Assembly (NCBI RefSeq): GCF_002934365.1
Contig: NZ_PTIY01000007.1
Location: 62,001-126,000 of the forward strand
Origin: Methylobacter tundripaludum
GTDB taxonomy: Bacteria; Pseudomonadota; Gammaproteobacteria; Methylococcales; Methylomonadaceae
Length of the DNA stretch: 64,000 nucleotides
Direction of reading: 5' to 3'
Positions 8,538-19,178 of this stretch are shown piece after piece. The notes below the pieces were generated by a model, which was not told where the DNA came from, ran no database searches, and saw only the letters and a program-made list of their open reading frames with translations. The translations under genes were made by a program, and so were the position numbers. The first letter of the stretch is position 1; every line of letters begins with the position of its first letter.

Positions 8538-9086
8538 CTACGTCGCCTTGAAATATTCCAGCGCCATAAACAGCGCCGCAATCGAACGGGCCTCGGTACA
8601 TTCCCCGGTCGCTAATAATTCATTGATATTGCGTAATTTCCACGGAACAACTTCCAATTCTTCCGGTTCGTCGCCGTCCAGTTTTTCGGCATATAAATCC
8701 TGGGCGAGGACAATTTCGGTCATGTGTTCCAGATAGGACGGCGCGATCGAGAAAGAGCTTAAATGATGCAGGTTTCTGGCGCCAAAGCCGACTTCTTCTT
8801 TAAGTTCGCGGTTTGCGGCATCCATAAAGGATTCCCCGGCATCGGTCTTGCCTTTGGGCAGGCCCAGCTCATAGCGATGCACACCGGCGGAATATTCCCT
8901 GATCAACAACACCGTCTCGGCGTCCAGCATCGGCACAATCAGTACGGCGCTGCCGGGATTGCCGCGGGCCAGCCGTTCGTAGTTGCGCAGTTCGCCATTG
9001 GTAAATTCAATATCCAGCGACTCGATACGGAATAACCGGCTGGTGGCGATGGTGGTTTTGTTAAGGATGGTCGGTTTTTCAGCCAT
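8538..9086 (-). CDS. nudE: ADP compounds hydrolase NudE (Nudix)
   Basis: The 182-residue protein resembles E. coli NudE along its whole length, starting with KPTILNKTTIATSRLF. The Nudix box is complete: GKTDAGESFMDAANREL then KEEVGFG. NudE hydrolyses ADP-ribose, NADH and Ap3A/Ap2A-type dinucleotides in the cytoplasm. The divergent neighbour is the yrfG nucleotidase, the same pairing as in E. coli, which supports the assignment. About 40 bases separate the two start codons, so the promoters must overlap. Confidence 0.9.
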   Translation of the reverse strand: MAEKPTILNKTTIATSRLFRIESLDIEFTNGELRNYERLARGNPGSAVLIVPMLDAETVLLIREYSAGVHRYELGLPKGKTDAGESFMDAANRELKEEVGFGARNLHHLSSFSIAPSYLEHMTEIVLAQDLYAEKLDGDEPEELEVVPWKLRNINELLATGECTEARSIAALFMALEYFKAT

Positions 9087-9128
9087 TGTGTTATTTTATT
9101 AAGTATTTTTTTGCAAATATAACGCACT

Positions 9129-9788
9129 ATGATGATTGATTGGAAGAAAGTTGACACTGTTTTGCTGGATATGGATGGCACGCTGCTGGATTTGAATTTC
9201 GATAACCATTTCTGGAAGGAGTTTGTGCCGCTTAAATTTGCCGAAAAACAGGGCTTGTCGATAGAAGCCGCAAAGCAGCAGTTGCAGCCGCGCTTTAAAA
9301 GCATGGAGGGCAAATTGGAATGGTATTGTCTGGATTACTGGAGCGATGTTCTAGAGCTGGACATTGCCGGACTGAAAGCGGAAATTTCCGGGTTGATTGC
9401 GGTATTGCCGCATGTCACGGAGTTTTTAGAAAAAGCCCATCAGTCGCCCAAAAAAGTGTATTTGGTGACCAATGCGCATCGCGGCAGCTTGGGCCTTAAG
9501 ATGGAAAAAACCTGTTTGCAGGCATTTTTCGACGGCATCATCAGTTCCCATGATTTGGGCTATCCGAAGGAACAAGCCGAGTTTTGGCGCTTGCTGCAAC
9601 AGCGGGTACCGTTTGAAAAACAAAGCGCATTGCTGATCGATGACAGCCTGGCGGTGCTCAATTCCGCCAGGCAGTTCGGTATCGCCCATTTAATTTCGGT
9701 GAGCAGGCCCGATACCAAACAGCCTAAAAAAGAAATAACCGATTATCCTGCTATTGAGGACTTTCGGGAATTGATGGCCGGGCTGTAG
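9129..9788 (+). CDS. yrfG: GMP/IMP nucleotidase YrfG (HAD superfamily)
   Basis: The 219-residue HAD hydrolase has motif I LLDMDGTLLDL (residues 12-22), motif II VYLVTNA, a conserved lysine region SHDLGYPKEQ, and motif IV LLIDDSLAVL. Length and sequence pattern match E. coli YrfG, which dephosphorylates GMP and IMP. The start is ATG 9129 or the next codon, ATG 9132. It is divergent from nudE and converges with rhlB, whose stop is only 7 bases away. Confidence 0.87.
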   Translation: MMIDWKKVDTVLLDMDGTLLDLNFDNHFWKEFVPLKFAEKQGLSIEAAKQQLQPRFKSMEGKLEWYCLDYWSDVLELDIAGLKAEISGLIAVLPHVTEFLEKAHQSPKKVYLVTNAHRGSLGLKMEKTCLQAFFDGIISSHDLGYPKEQAEFWRLLQQRVPFEKQSALLIDDSLAVLNSARQFGIAHLISVSRPDTKQPKKEITDYPAIEDFRELMAGL

Positions 9789-9795
9789 GGTTATA

Positions 9796-11115
9796 CTAAC
9801 CCGGCCTGCGCGCTTGATTTGGACGTTTTCCCTGATACTCGCTTCTGGGTCTGTCGGGCCTTTTTTCAGGGATTACAATGTCGGCCAAAAGATCGGCGGT
9901 AATGGGCAGAACCGGAATTTTCTGTTCAATGTATTCTTCGATATCCGGCATTGAATAGGCATATTCTTCGCAGATAAAACTGATCGCGACGCCGCTGGCG
10001 CCAAAGCGCGCAGTACGGCCTATCCTGTGCACATAATCTTCGACGTCCTGCGGCAGGTCGTAATTAAACACATGGGACACGTCGGCAATATGCAGGCCGC
10101 GGGCCGCAACATCGGTTGCAATCAGCAAGGCGATTTTGTTTTCCTGAAAATCGGCAAGCAGGCGCTGGCGTTTGTCCTGCGGCACATCGCCGCTGAGCGC
10201 GGCGGTCTTGTAACCGTTAGCGTTCAGGACGTCATCGAGCCGTTCGGCGCAGCGCTTGGTGTTGACAAATATAATGCTGCGTTGGGGCTGATGCTGATTC
10301 AATATGCCGACCAGCAAAGGGATTTTTTGTTCATTCGACGGACAAAATGCGCTTTGCTGGATCGCTTTAGAGGTGACTTCTTCGGTTTCGACGCGAATCA
10401 AAACCGGATTGTTCATGTGTTCGTAAGCCAGCTCGGTGACTTTGTAGGATAACGTCGCCGAGAACAGCATGTTCAAACGCTGGTCCGGCGGCGGCATGCG
10501 CCGCAATAAATAGCGGATGTCCTTGATAAAGCCCAAATCGAACATCCGGTCGGCTTCATCCATCACCGTGACTTTGACGTTATCCAGCGTGAACGCGTTT
10601 TGCCGGTAAAAGTCGATGATACGGCCCGGCGTACCGATGATGATATCGACATTGGCTTTCAGGCTGTCCAGTTGTTTTTGATAGTCGGTGCCGCCGTATA
10701 TCAGGGCAAATTTAAGCGTGAGATGCTTGCCCAGTTGCAATGCATCCTTGTGGATCTGAATGGCTAACTCGCGGGTTGGCGCGAGAATAATCGCTCTGGG
10801 ATATTTGATTTGTTTGCTTTTGGCGGCGACTTTTGGCGTCGGTTTTTCCGCATCGATGTCATCGTCGGCTTCTATTTCTGCATCGTCCTCGGCATCATTG
10901 ATTAAATACTGAAAAGTGGACAGCAAAAAAGCGGCGGTCTTGCCGGTTCCGGTTTGGGCTTGCCCCGCAACATCCATGCCTCGCAACGACAAAGGTAAAG
11001 CTCTTTTTTGGATCGGGGTGCAGTGATCAAAGCCGGCGTCTTTTAAGCTGCGTAAGATAGAATCAGACAATTCGAGATTGCTGAAGCGGGTTTGAGTTAA
11101 ATGTGTATTGTTCAT
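9796..11115 (-). CDS. rhlB: ATP-dependent RNA helicase RhlB (DEAD box)
   Basis: The 439-residue protein carries the full DEAD-box set: Q motif (FDHCTPIQKRALP), AQTGTGKT, PTRELA, TPGRIIDF, MDEADRMFDLGF, SAT and HRIGRTARFG. In E. coli RhlB unwinds RNA in the degradosome. Divergent placement next to trxA-rho is the E. coli order and favours RhlB over other DEAD-box proteins. An acidic insertion of about 30 residues (EDDAEIEADDDIDAEKPTPK) sits between motifs I and Ia. The C-terminus is a short Arg/Pro-rich tail (RRPG end), probably RNA-binding. Confidence 0.9.
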   Translation of the reverse strand: MNNTHLTQTRFSNLELSDSILRSLKDAGFDHCTPIQKRALPLSLRGMDVAGQAQTGTGKTAAFLLSTFQYLINDAEDDAEIEADDDIDAEKPTPKVAAKSKQIKYPRAIILAPTRELAIQIHKDALQLGKHLTLKFALIYGGTDYQKQLDSLKANVDIIIGTPGRIIDFYRQNAFTLDNVKVTVMDEADRMFDLGFIKDIRYLLRRMPPPDQRLNMLFSATLSYKVTELAYEHMNNPVLIRVETEEVTSKAIQQSAFCPSNEQKIPLLVGILNQHQPQRSIIFVNTKRCAERLDDVLNANGYKTAALSGDVPQDKRQRLLADFQENKIALLIATDVAARGLHIADVSHVFNYDLPQDVEDYVHRIGRTARFGASGVAISFICEEYAYSMPDIEEYIEQKIPVLPITADLLADIVIPEKRPDRPRSEYQGKRPNQARRPG

Positions 11116-11212
11116 AGGCTATAGGATAACGTAAAAATCAAATCAGCTGAAATTGATTGACTACTCTCTTCATCCCTCCTATAGTTTTGCTTTTGATAAT
11201 TGGAGAAATAAA

Positions 11213-11539
11213 GTGAGCGATTCAGTCCTTCATGTAAGCGATAGTGAGTTTAACGAAACTGTTCTTAAAGCTGCTGGTCCAGTGCTGGTTGACTATTGGG
11301 CTGAATGGTGCGGACCTTGCAAAATGATTGCGCCGGTCCTGGATGAAATTGCCAAAGAATATGCAGGCAAACTGACCGTTGTAAAATTAAACATAGACGA
11401 AAATCAGGACACTCCGCAACGTTACGGTGTACGCGGCATTCCAACATTGATGCTGTTTAAGGACGGCGAAGTGGAAGCAACCAAAGTAGGCGCATTGTCA
11501 AAATCGCAACTTGCCGCCTTTCTTGATAGCAATATTTAA
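11213..11539 (+). CDS. trxA: Thioredoxin
   Basis: The 108-residue protein contains the active site [10 protein letters not shown] and the cis-proline region [13 protein letters not shown]. The open frame extends 20 codons upstream (to 11153). A GTG at 11213 preceded by GGAGAAATAA gives the normal thioredoxin length and N-terminus ([12 protein letters not shown]), so that start is chosen. TrxA is the cytoplasmic dithiol reductant for ribonucleotide reductase and many other proteins. It shares a divergent control region with rhlB and precedes rho, as in E. coli. Confidence 0.93.
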   Translation: MSDSVLHVSDSEFNETVLKAAGPVLVDYWAEWCGPCKMIAPVLDEIAKEYAGKLTVVKLNIDENQDTPQRYGVRGIPTLMLFKDGEVEATKVGALSKSQLAAFLDSNI

Positions 11540-11557
11540 TATATGACCTCCATGGAA

Positions 11558-11641
11558 GGAGCGAATGATGCAGATGATTGCCCCGAGCAATCGCTGCTCC
11601 CCTACTCAGGCCTGTCATAAAAGGTTGGACGGGGCTGAGTA
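11558..11641 (+). promoter_or_regulatory. Structured leader between trxA and rho
   Basis: The 238-base trxA-rho gap holds two possible hairpins. The first has outer arms GGAGC (11558-11562)/GCTCC (11596-11600) around an inner GATTGC (11576-11581)/GCAATC (11587-11592). The second pairs TACTCAG (11603-11609) with CTGAGTA (11635-11641). No T-tract follows either. In E. coli the rho leader mediates Rho-dependent autoregulation. An analogous attenuating leader is plausible here, but the hairpins alone do not prove it. Confidence 0.35.
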
Positions 11642-11777
11642 CTTGGGTTACACTTATGCGGTGCGAAATCTAAGCGCACCCCAGCATACCGTCCGATAAA
11701 CCACATCCCTGAATTATAATCCTGTCCTCGTAGTTGCGGTTTAACACCGTTTGTACTTTTTCTTGAGTCGTCCTTTT

Positions 11778-13034
11778 ATGAATCTAACTGAGTTAAAACT
11801 AAAACAAATAAGTGAAGTTATTGAAATCGCCGAGTCCCTCGGACTTGAAAATGTCGCCAGATCCCGCAAGCAGGATTTGATTTTTGCCATCCTGAAAAAA
11901 CAGGCAAAAGCCGGCGACGATATATCAGGCGACGGCGTTTTGGAAATTTTACAGGATGGATTTGGTTTTTTACGGACGCCGGGTTGCTCCTATTTAGCAG
12001 GTCCTGACGATATTTATGTTTCACCCAGTCAGATCAGACGATTTTCTTTAAAGACCGGCGATACGATTAGCGGAAAGATCAGGCCGCCGAAAGACAACGA
12101 ACGTTATTTCGCGATGCTCAAGGTTGACCAGATCAATTTTGAACCACCGGAAAACACCAAAAACAAAATCACCTTCTCAAACCTGACCCCCCTATTTGCC
12201 AAACAAAGATTTGTTCTTGAACAGGGCAACGGCACCAGCGAAGACTTAACCGGACGCATCATAGATTTAATCGCCCCGATCGGAAAAGGCCAACGCGGCT
12301 TGATCGTGTCGCCGCCTAAAGCCGGTAAAACCATGATTCTGCAAAGTCTGGCTCAAGCGATAGCGGAACAAAATCCCGAGTGTTATCTGATTGTATTGCT
12401 GATCGATGAACGTCCCGAGGAAGTCACGGAAATGGAGCGTTGCGTGCGCGGCGAAGTTATTTCCAGTACCTTTGACGAACCGGCAACCCGTCACGTACAA
12501 GTTGCGGAAATGGTTATCGAAAAAGCCCGTCGATTGGTCGAGCATAAACACGATGTGGTCATCTTGTTAGACTCGATTACCCGTCTGGCCAGAGCTTATA
12601 ACACCGTCGTTCCTTCTTCAGGCAAGATATTAACCGGTGGTGTCGATGCCAATGCATTGGAAAAACCCAAACGTTTCTTTGGTGCGGCGCGGAACATAGA
12701 AGAAGGCGGCAGCTTGACCATTATCGCCACAGCTCTGGTTGATACCGGTTCAAGAATGGACGAGGTTATCTACGAGGAATTCAAAGGTACCGGCAACATG
12801 GAGCTGCACCTGGATCGCAAAATTGCCGAGAAAAGAATTTACCCGGCGATCAACATCAACCGTTCCGGCACCCGGCGGGAAGAATATCTGGTTGATCCCG
12901 ATACCCTGCAAAAAACCTGGATCTTGCGCAAGATCCTTCAGCCGATGGATGAAACCGCGGCGTCAGAATTTCTGATCGGTAAGCTTAAAGATTTTAAAAC
13001 GAATGCGGAATTTTTTGATTCGATGAAGCGGTAG
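11778..13034 (+). CDS. rho: Transcription termination factor Rho
   Basis: ATG 11778 gives a 418-residue protein starting [14 protein letters not shown], matching E. coli Rho (419 residues); nine extra in-frame codons upstream are disregarded. Domains: N-terminal helical region, a cold-shock-like RNA-binding domain ([20 protein letters not shown]), then the RecA-like ATPase with Walker [10 protein letters not shown], Walker [17 protein letters not shown], the Q-loop region and R-loop (KGTGNMEL). Rho is the hexameric RNA translocase that terminates transcription. No truncation or unusual residue was seen. Confidence 0.96.
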   Translation: MNLTELKLKQISEVIEIAESLGLENVARSRKQDLIFAILKKQAKAGDDISGDGVLEILQDGFGFLRTPGCSYLAGPDDIYVSPSQIRRFSLKTGDTISGKIRPPKDNERYFAMLKVDQINFEPPENTKNKITFSNLTPLFAKQRFVLEQGNGTSEDLTGRIIDLIAPIGKGQRGLIVSPPKAGKTMILQSLAQAIAEQNPECYLIVLLIDERPEEVTEMERCVRGEVISSTFDEPATRHVQVAEMVIEKARRLVEHKHDVVILLDSITRLARAYNTVVPSSGKILTGGVDANALEKPKRFFGAARNIEEGGSLTIIATALVDTGSRMDEVIYEEFKGTGNMELHLDRKIAEKRIYPAININRSGTRREEYLVDPDTLQKTWILRKILQPMDETAASEFLIGKLKDFKTNAEFFDSMKR

Positions 13035-13071
13035 CATCAACTTGGGAGCCGGCGCATATACTCTCTTTTAT

Positions 13072-13159
13072 TCACCACGAAGGCACGAAGGACACGAAGT
13101 TTAGTTTTTTCTTCGTGCCTCGGCAATTGCTCCTGCATTCATGCAGTCGTTCGTGGTGA
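13072..13159. repeat. CACGAAG-type inverted repeat between rho and yggX
   Basis: The convergent rho/yggX gap holds outer arms TCACCACGAA (from 13072) and TTCGTGGTGA (13150-13159). Inside are GAAGGCACGAAG and GGACACGAAG copies facing CTTCGTGCCTC after a TTTAGTTTTTT stretch. It could form a long hairpin and serve both genes as a transcription end. Similar CACGAAGGCACGAAG strings occur as dispersed intergenic repeats in many bacteria. Confidence 0.5.
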
Positions 13160-13174
13160 GAAAAATGCTTTTGA

Positions 13175-13447
13175 TCAGCCTTTTGGCGGCACATAGCCTT
13201 CCGGCATGTCGTTGTTGCCTTCAAACAGAAACTTGGTTCTTTCTTCGGCTAAAAATGTCCTGGTCTTAGGGTCGAAGCTGGCTAATCTTCCTTCGTTAAT
13301 CAGCATGGTTTGCTTGGCTAACCATTCCTTCCAGGCTTGCTTGGATACTTTCTCAAATATCTCCTGACCCTTGGGGCCTGGAAACGGCGGCGCATCCAGG
13401 CCTTCGGCTTCTATTCCCAATTTTACGCATTTAACCAGTCTAGTCAT
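13175..13447 (-). CDS. yggX: Fe(2+)-trafficking / oxidative damage protection protein YggX
   Basis: The 90-residue protein matches the small YggX family over its full length: the opening [17 protein letters not shown] includes the conserved cysteine, then [18 protein letters not shown], and the end [11 protein letters not shown]. YggX protects Fe-S proteins and buffers iron in the cytoplasm. Its ATG overlaps the mutY stop by 4 bases. The mutY-yggX pair is conserved in gammaproteobacteria, where MutY itself carries an Fe-S cluster. Confidence 0.93.
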   Translation of the reverse strand: MTRLVKCVKLGIEAEGLDAPPFPGPKGQEIFEKVSKQAWKEWLAKQTMLINEGRLASFDPKTRTFLAEERTKFLFEGNNDMPEGYVPPKG

Positions 13448-14493
13448 TTTATTCTCGTTTGTGATTGTTGGAGCAACAGCTTAATCGGTGCGGCTAAGCC
13501 AAGCTGATTAGCGTGTTCAGCTTTATACCAGACAGTTTGGCCGGCTTCCATCACAAAATTTATAAGGTTATCGGATTGAATCAGCAGCGGCGTGTAATCC
13601 AAATGGTAGTGGGAAAAAGTATGGCGCCGGGTTGTCAGCGCCTGCTGGTCGGCAATATGAATGCTCCGGGTTAGGCACCAGTCGTGCGCCGCCTCAACGC
13701 TGTCAAATTCCGGCAGACTCCATAAGCCGCCCCAGATACCGGTTGGCGGTCTTTTTTCCAGCAATATCCGGTTGTCGGCATTGCTCAGCAATAACAGGGT
13801 CAGTTGTTTGACCGGCAAGGTCTTGGCAGGTTTCGGCGTCGGGAATGCCGATACATTGTCTGTACGCCTAGCCAAACAACCGGTATTAAGCGGGCAAGCC
13901 TCGCAAGTCGGCTTGCTGCGGGTGCAGACGGTTGCGCCCAAGTCCATCATGGCCTGGGTGTAATCCGCAACGCGCGCTACGGGAGTCAGCTCAGCGCTGA
14001 TCGCCCACAGTTTTTTATTGACCGCGCTGTTGCCCGGCCAGCCGGAAACGGCTTTAAAACGGGTCAGCACTCGTTTGACATTGCCGTCGAGAATCGGGTG
14101 GCTTTTATCAAAGGCGATGCTCAATATGGCTCCCGCCGTTGACAGACCTATGCCGGGTAGATCGATCAGATCATCTAATGTATCAGGGAAGTTGCCACGT
14201 TCGTCAACGAGCTGCGCCGTTTTGTGCAGGTTGCGGGCGCGGGCGTAATAGCCCAAGCCCGACCAAAGATGCAGAACCTCATCTATAGGCGCATTCGCCA
14301 AACTCGCCACATCGGGGAATTTTTCTATAAAAACATTGAAGTAAGGGATAACGGTAGCGACCTGGGTTTGCTGTAACATGGTTTCGGAAAGCCATACGCG
14401 GTAAGGTGTAAGGTCTTTTTGCCAAGGCAGATCTTTACGCCCGTATTGATCGAACCAGGCGAGGATGTTTTGTTGAAAAGCTGAAGGGGTCAT
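13444..14493 (-). CDS. mutY: A/G-specific adenine glycosylase MutY
   Basis: The 349-residue protein has the N-terminal HhH-GPD glycosylase domain ([30 protein letters not shown], helix-hairpin-helix [14 protein letters not shown] followed by the catalytic-region aspartate in [10 protein letters not shown]). The four-cysteine Fe-S motif is C-x6-C-x2-C-x5-C ([17 protein letters not shown]). A C-terminal Nudix-like domain (about 225-345) recognises 8-oxoG. MutY removes adenine mispaired with 8-oxoguanine. It overlaps yggX downstream and follows the AsmA-family gene by about 10 bases, so the three probably form one transcript. Confidence 0.95.
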   Translation of the reverse strand: MTPSAFQQNILAWFDQYGRKDLPWQKDLTPYRVWLSETMLQQTQVATVIPYFNVFIEKFPDVASLANAPIDEVLHLWSGLGYYARARNLHKTAQLVDERGNFPDTLDDLIDLPGIGLSTAGAILSIAFDKSHPILDGNVKRVLTRFKAVSGWPGNSAVNKKLWAISAELTPVARVADYTQAMMDLGATVCTRSKPTCEACPLNTGCLARRTDNVSAFPTPKPAKTLPVKQLTLLLLSNADNRILLEKRPPTGIWGGLWSLPEFDSVEAAHDWCLTRSIHIADQQALTTRRHTFSHYHLDYTPLLIQSDNLINFVMEAGQTVWYKAEHANQLGLAAPIKLLLQQSQTRIK

Positions 14494-14503
14494 AGCAAGC
14501 GGC

Positions 14504-16609
14504 CTACTTTAGGAAGTTCTTTAACAGGTCGCCGACACCAGGGCCTAATTTTTTGTCGATTTTGTTGATCAGTTTTTCAATCTTGGCTTTGTTTTGATCG
14601 GTTAATAGTGAGGCTATATCAATTGTATAAGACGGCTTGTCCAGCGTTCCTGCAATATCAATGGCTATGGCGGCTTTAACTTGTTCAGGTTCAGTGGCGG
14701 CTACCTCATCATTAAGCAGCTTGGCGTCGATTTTATAGTCCACGGCTTCAGAGTTCAGGTTTATGTTGCCCTTGCCATCGACACGGAGTTTGGAGGATTT
14801 GGCAACAAGGTCGTTGTTTTGAATGACGCCGTTGTTGATCGTCGCGGTACCGCTCATTTCTGTAAACAGCGTCTGGTCGGTTTTAGCATCCGCAGGCAAA
14901 GCGGACCCCTTAATCAGCGCTTTGCCGCTATCGATTATTTTTTGCAGGTTAAAACCCTTAATAACCGAATTTTTAACCAGGAAACTGAACTGGCCATTAA
15001 GCGATGATTTTAGTTCACTGGTTTTGTTGCCCTGCCCTTGCAGCTGAGTTGTCGCATCGACGATGCCGCTGATTCGGGCTTCACCGTGATAATCTTTTAG
15101 TAACGGTTCAATTTGCACATGGTCTATTTTTTCGTTTACGGCCAACGTCGATTTGTCTCCGTGCGCATCCACGCTCAGATTGCCGGAATAAGCACCCTGA
15201 TAAAACTGCTGAACCGACTGTTGCGTGGTCACTGCGCCGTTTTTAGCGTTCAAATTTAACTGGATGTCCTGCATCGTCAAACCGTTGGCCTTGAGCTTGC
15301 CCACCGCCACAGAGCCTTCGGCATTGAGATTTCTCAAGGTCTCAACGGGTAAAGCGGAAGCGCCGACAGCCAGTAAAACGGCAGGGGTGGCTATCGGCTT
15401 GGATGATTTATCGGCAGGCGGTAGATAACGATCGACATCAATCGTATCAATGTCCAGCAAAAAGCCGATAGCAGGTTGGGCAAAGTTTTTTATGCCGACA
15501 GAGCCTTTGATTTGGCTATCGTCCAGCGTCATTACCAGATTTTTAAAGTCAGCCGAATCGGCCGTAGCTGCGAGGTCAAAATTAACGGCCAACTTGCCCA
15601 GCGCGTTGGCATCCTGCATGACCGGCAAGACGATGCCCAGTTGCTGCATAAACTTGGCGGGACTGAACGACGCAATGCTAACCGGCCCCTGAAAAGACGG
15701 CTTGTCCTTGATATTGGCGCCGGTCAATTCGGCAGAGAGTGCCGCATCGCCGGATTTGAGCTGCAATCCTGAAATCTTGGCTGTTTGTCGGCTCATATTC
15801 AGCGCTGTATCGGCGACGGCCAGTGCCGTCGTTAACGATTTGCCGGGAACAGTTTCGCCGGATGTCGTTACCTGCAAATCGCTATGGACTAGCGCAATAC
15901 TATCGAGTTGCTCATTAACGCTTAATTCGGTACTTAGTTTGATAGTGTGAGCTGTTTTGGATTCGGTATCCGTAGCGGTCAGGGTAGCGGCAATGCCAAT
16001 CGGTTCATCAAAGGCGAATTCATCGGTATTCAGGTTAAAGTCTTTTATTTCGATGTGCTTTTCGGCTTGCAGGTCGTCCCAGTTAATCCGGGCATTTTCA
16101 ATAGCAATGCCCCCGATCTCAAAATCCGCCGGTGCAGCGGTGGCTATGGGCTGTTCTTCCTGTTTGCCGGCGGCGGCAGCCGGCGCTACGGTTTTGGTGT
16201 CGTCAGAAGCGGTTAGATCGCTCCAGTTGGCGATACCCTGTTTGTTTCTGGCAAGGTTTAAGACTAGGCCTTTTAAGGCGATGCGGCTGATTTCTATTTT
16301 TTTCGACAACAGCGGCAGTAGCCGCACTTTTACACTGCCCTCTTCAATTGTTGCAAAGGGGCGATCTTGAAACCCGGGCGCGTTACTGAGTTCAATTTTC
16401 CCTGTTGAAATGCTGGCCCAGGGAAATAGCGAGAGTTTTAATTCGCCGTCCAGCACCAGTTCCCGGCCGGTCTTGTCCTTAACGGCGGCGACAATTTCAG
16501 GCTTGAAGTCATTGGGATCGAAAACGAATGGCAGGATGCAGACAGCGGCAATCAGCAGAAAAGCCATTGCAGCAACAGTCGACAAAATGATTTTAAGCGG
16601 TTTTCCCAC
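14504..16609 (-). CDS. AsmA family protein
   Basis: The 701-residue protein has one N-terminal membrane anchor (about residues 7-29, [20 protein letters not shown]) followed by the AsmA signature region ([20 protein letters not shown] and [18 protein letters not shown]). The long body is periplasmic beta-rich, and AsmA-C-like repeats lie near the C-terminus (residues about 540-640). AsmA-like proteins are inner-membrane anchored bridge-type proteins linked to outer-membrane lipid homeostasis. Its position just upstream of mutY on the same strand is common in gammaproteobacteria. Which AsmA paralogue this is cannot be told from the sequence alone. Confidence 0.87.
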   Translation of the reverse strand: MGKPLKIILSTVAAMAFLLIAAVCILPFVFDPNDFKPEIVAAVKDKTGRELVLDGELKLSLFPWASISTGKIELSNAPGFQDRPFATIEEGSVKVRLLPLLSKKIEISRIALKGLVLNLARNKQGIANWSDLTASDDTKTVAPAAAAGKQEEQPIATAAPADFEIGGIAIENARINWDDLQAEKHIEIKDFNLNTDEFAFDEPIGIAATLTATDTESKTAHTIKLSTELSVNEQLDSIALVHSDLQVTTSGETVPGKSLTTALAVADTALNMSRQTAKISGLQLKSGDAALSAELTGANIKDKPSFQGPVSIASFSPAKFMQQLGIVLPVMQDANALGKLAVNFDLAATADSADFKNLVMTLDDSQIKGSVGIKNFAQPAIGFLLDIDTIDVDRYLPPADKSSKPIATPAVLLAVGASALPVETLRNLNAEGSVAVGKLKANGLTMQDIQLNLNAKNGAVTTQQSVQQFYQGAYSGNLSVDAHGDKSTLAVNEKIDHVQIEPLLKDYHGEARISGIVDATTQLQGQGNKTSELKSSLNGQFSFLVKNSVIKGFNLQKIIDSGKALIKGSALPADAKTDQTLFTEMSGTATINNGVIQNNDLVAKSSKLRVDGKGNINLNSEAVDYKIDAKLLNDEVAATEPEQVKAAIAIDIAGTLDKPSYTIDIASLLTDQNKAKIEKLINKIDKKLGPGVGDLLKNFLK

Positions 16610-16754
16610 ACTACTCTCCTTGCGTAAAAAAATGTAATGACAATCAATTATGGAATATGATTATCTACTTATAACAGCTGTTGCCGGTTAAGCGCCAGTT
16701 GGGTAGAGTGTAAACACTGTATATTTATTATAATTAAAAAAATGAGGTGTAAAA

Positions 16755-17039
16755 ATGTTGCATTTGGCTAGATTTGCCGGAATTGCGGTTCTGGTATGGT
16801 TTTATTTGAGCGCAAAGGAAAAGGGTGAGTCGCCTCTTAATTGGGCTATCATTGGATTAATCGGCTATTGGATTACTTGGTGGGTGATCAAGCTGACGGT
16901 GGTTTCCGCTTTGTCCGGTATGGTTGCTAAAAATCCTATGGGAACTTTTTTGTTGTATCAGATACCCGCTTTATGTGCAATCGGCGCGGCTTTTTTAATC
17001 AGAAAAAAACTGTTGGCGGATGCCGCTGAAAAAGATTAG
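16755..17039 (+). CDS. Small hydrophobic membrane protein of unknown function
   Basis: The 94-residue protein has a good ribosome binding site (GAGGTG about 6 bases before ATG 16755). Three hydrophobic segments are visible: about residues 4-20, 28-54 and 65-80 (LLYQIPALCAIGAAFLI). A charged, probably cytoplasmic end follows (RKKLLADAAEKD). No known family was recognised. It stands alone between two genes on the other strand, so it must have its own promoter in the 145-base gap upstream, which it shares with the AsmA gene. Confidence 0.65.
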   Translation: MLHLARFAGIAVLVWFYLSAKEKGESPLNWAIIGLIGYWITWWVIKLTVVSALSGMVAKNPMGTFLLYQIPALCAIGAAFLIRKKLLADAAEKD

Positions 17040-17123
17040 GTTGGATGTAAAGTTTCGGGCGAAGCGGTGCGGCGTTGCCTTTTTTAGCGCCACCTGTCTT
17101 GGCCGGATCGATTGATAAGGGGG

Positions 17124-18755
17124 TTAGCTCCCATAACTGATTTTTTTATCAATGAGCCGAAAAACTGTTTTCCCCCGTTCCTCTTTGGCTTTCCATATCT
17201 GATCGCCAATCCTGACTTCGACACCGGTACAGAGGGTATGATCCACAACAACTTTGGCGTACTCGGCAAACGATATTTCGGCGAGCAAGCTTTCTCGGAT
17301 AGCTTGATGCTGGGCGATTTCAGTCGTCAGTTTATCCAGGGTGCGGCGCGCTTTGTTTAGGAGGCCGTTTTTGTCTTTTTCAGGGTTGTTTTCAATGAAG
17401 GTGATAATCTTTTTTATATCGTCCTGATTTTTTCCATTGGTTTCGATCTCACGGTCAATAGCATTCAGCTGCTCTTGGGTATGCGGATTTAAGCCGGCTT
17501 GAATGTAAGTTTTAATGCCGACATCAGAGCCGACTGAGGCGGCTTGTACCAGCATCATGGCGCGGGCAGTACCGCCTATGATCAGTCCTTTTTTGCCGCC
17601 GGGTTTGCCAACCAGGATCTGATTCATCGCGGTCAATTGATTATTCATGGAATATTCCTCAATGACGATGTTGGTGCCGGCTACAATATTGAAATATTTG
17701 GCAAAACGCACGCTAACCGAACCTTTACAGGAAATTTTTCCTCCAGCCGAAGCCGCCAAGCTGCTGTTGGTATCACTGTTGCCGATCACGCCGCCTTTGA
17801 TGCTGATATTTCCGCCTGCTTCAAGTTCTGCGGCTTCAACGGTTCCGCCTATGAAAATATCATTTAATGCGTAAACCTTCATTCCTTCCATCACATCACC
17901 CAAGATATTAATCGTGCCGTCGAAACTTAGGTTGCCGGTCGAGATGTCCACTTTCGGTACGGTGATGGTGGGCGACACCATAACGCCATTGGGGATCAGC
18001 AGTGGTTGGCCGATGATTGAGGATACCAGCAGATCGCAATCGTCCGGGTCGAACGTGGCGCCTTTTAAATCTGAGGCGAAAGGTGTGTTCTGGCTAGGCT
18101 TTGGCGTAAGTATCTGGCCCAGGATATTTTTCCCTTTTTTTCCTTCGGTGGGAAGGGTGCGGCGCATGAGTGGATCGCCTTGCTTCACCAGAATCAGATT
18201 GCCAAGATTACGATAATCAGCGATGCCGTGTTCATTTATCTGGGGACGGCGCTCTTGCATTTCCGGCACCAGGCTATGGAACTGCGCATCCAGGCCCGGC
18301 ACGGGCGGCATGCCTTGAGCAATCAGATAATCCGTGGCATGACCTTCTTTCAGTACGGCTTCGATTTCAGCGGATGTGATGAGGCCGCTGACGATGCCTT
18401 TTTCTTTCAAGGATTGCCGGATTTGTTCAAAGGTGACAGGGGCGCCTCCGTATGCGGGAGTCAGAGTTAGCCAAGCGCTCATCTTGTCTTTGGCGACAGT
18501 GATGGTAAACTCCCCATCTCGCCGCTCACCAATTTCCAGCACAAAACCGGCATTGGTATTGTTGTACATCTGTACTAAGCGGGAGAGCGCTTTTTCATCA
18601 AGGAACAGGTCGGACAGGTTTTGCTGGACTAGCATTTCTTTGATTGCAGCTGCATCCAGCGCAACTTTATATACTTCCGGTTCGAATACAGCAAGTAATT
18701 TGTTGTTTTCGTTCAGTCTGAATGTCAGAGCATCTTTATGTGTCGTCTCATCCAC
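17124..18755 (-). CDS. DUF342 (FapA-type) polymer-forming protein
   Basis: The 543-residue protein follows the DUF342/FapA layout. A helical and beta N-terminal third contains YGGAPVTFEQIRQSLKEKGI and GKKGKNILGQ. A central right-handed beta-helix-like section (about 250-400) has regularly spaced glycines and short hydrophobic triplets (INILGDVMEGMKVYALNDIF, GGTVEAAELEAGGNISIKGG). A coiled-coil-like tail runs at about 430-500. Members are cytoplasmic; some affect flagellar or polar protein localisation. No flagellar gene is in the window, so its role here is open. It seems to be a single-gene unit. Confidence 0.83.
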   Translation of the reverse strand: MDETTHKDALTFRLNENNKLLAVFEPEVYKVALDAAAIKEMLVQQNLSDLFLDEKALSRLVQMYNNTNAGFVLEIGERRDGEFTITVAKDKMSAWLTLTPAYGGAPVTFEQIRQSLKEKGIVSGLITSAEIEAVLKEGHATDYLIAQGMPPVPGLDAQFHSLVPEMQERRPQINEHGIADYRNLGNLILVKQGDPLMRRTLPTEGKKGKNILGQILTPKPSQNTPFASDLKGATFDPDDCDLLVSSIIGQPLLIPNGVMVSPTITVPKVDISTGNLSFDGTINILGDVMEGMKVYALNDIFIGGTVEAAELEAGGNISIKGGVIGNSDTNSSLAASAGGKISCKGSVSVRFAKYFNIVAGTNIVIEEYSMNNQLTAMNQILVGKPGGKKGLIIGGTARAMMLVQAASVGSDVGIKTYIQAGLNPHTQEQLNAIDREIETNGKNQDDIKKIITFIENNPEKDKNGLLNKARRTLDKLTTEIAQHQAIRESLLAEISFAEYAKVVVDHTLCTGVEVRIGDQIWKAKEERGKTVFRLIDKKISYGS

Positions 18756-19076
18756 TGTTCGCTCCTCAGGAAAAGCTTGTAACGCTACTAGATATGAAAA
18801 GAGTCTGCATTATTTAACTACAATTATGTGAAGTATATCGCGTTTTTAATGAAAGCAGGGTGTTAAGACGGCTTCAGTTAACTAAAGGTTGTTCTGACCA
18901 TTTGTCCGGTTAATTCAATTGGTCACAAAAACTATTCGATAAAGGCTGCTGTTTCTCAATATTCTGGTTTCAGAAAAAACAAACAGTATATATCCCATGT
19001 TTAGTACACTAAAAGTAACAGGTATTAAATTCCGCAGTTGTAAGTCTTAACAATAAAAAAATTTGTTTCTTTCTCA

Positions 19077-19105
19077 TTGTTGTAGGTTACAACGATTATT
19101 ATACG
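19077..19105 (+). promoter_or_regulatory. Candidate sigma-70 promoter upstream of rfbB
   Basis: The 423-base gap 18756-19178 has no gene. Within it, TTGTTG (19077-19082) and TATACG (19100-19105) are 17 bases apart, about 75 bases before the rfbB start. Surroundings are AT-rich. This is a plausible promoter for the polysaccharide locus, judged by eye only. The rest of the gap holds nothing recognisable beyond the divergent start region of the DUF342 gene. Confidence 0.4.
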
Positions 19106-19178
19106 ATAAGGCGGCTGGACAACATTGATAGATAAAGATTTCCCGGATTTTTATAAAAAGCGCAAACAGGCATATTGA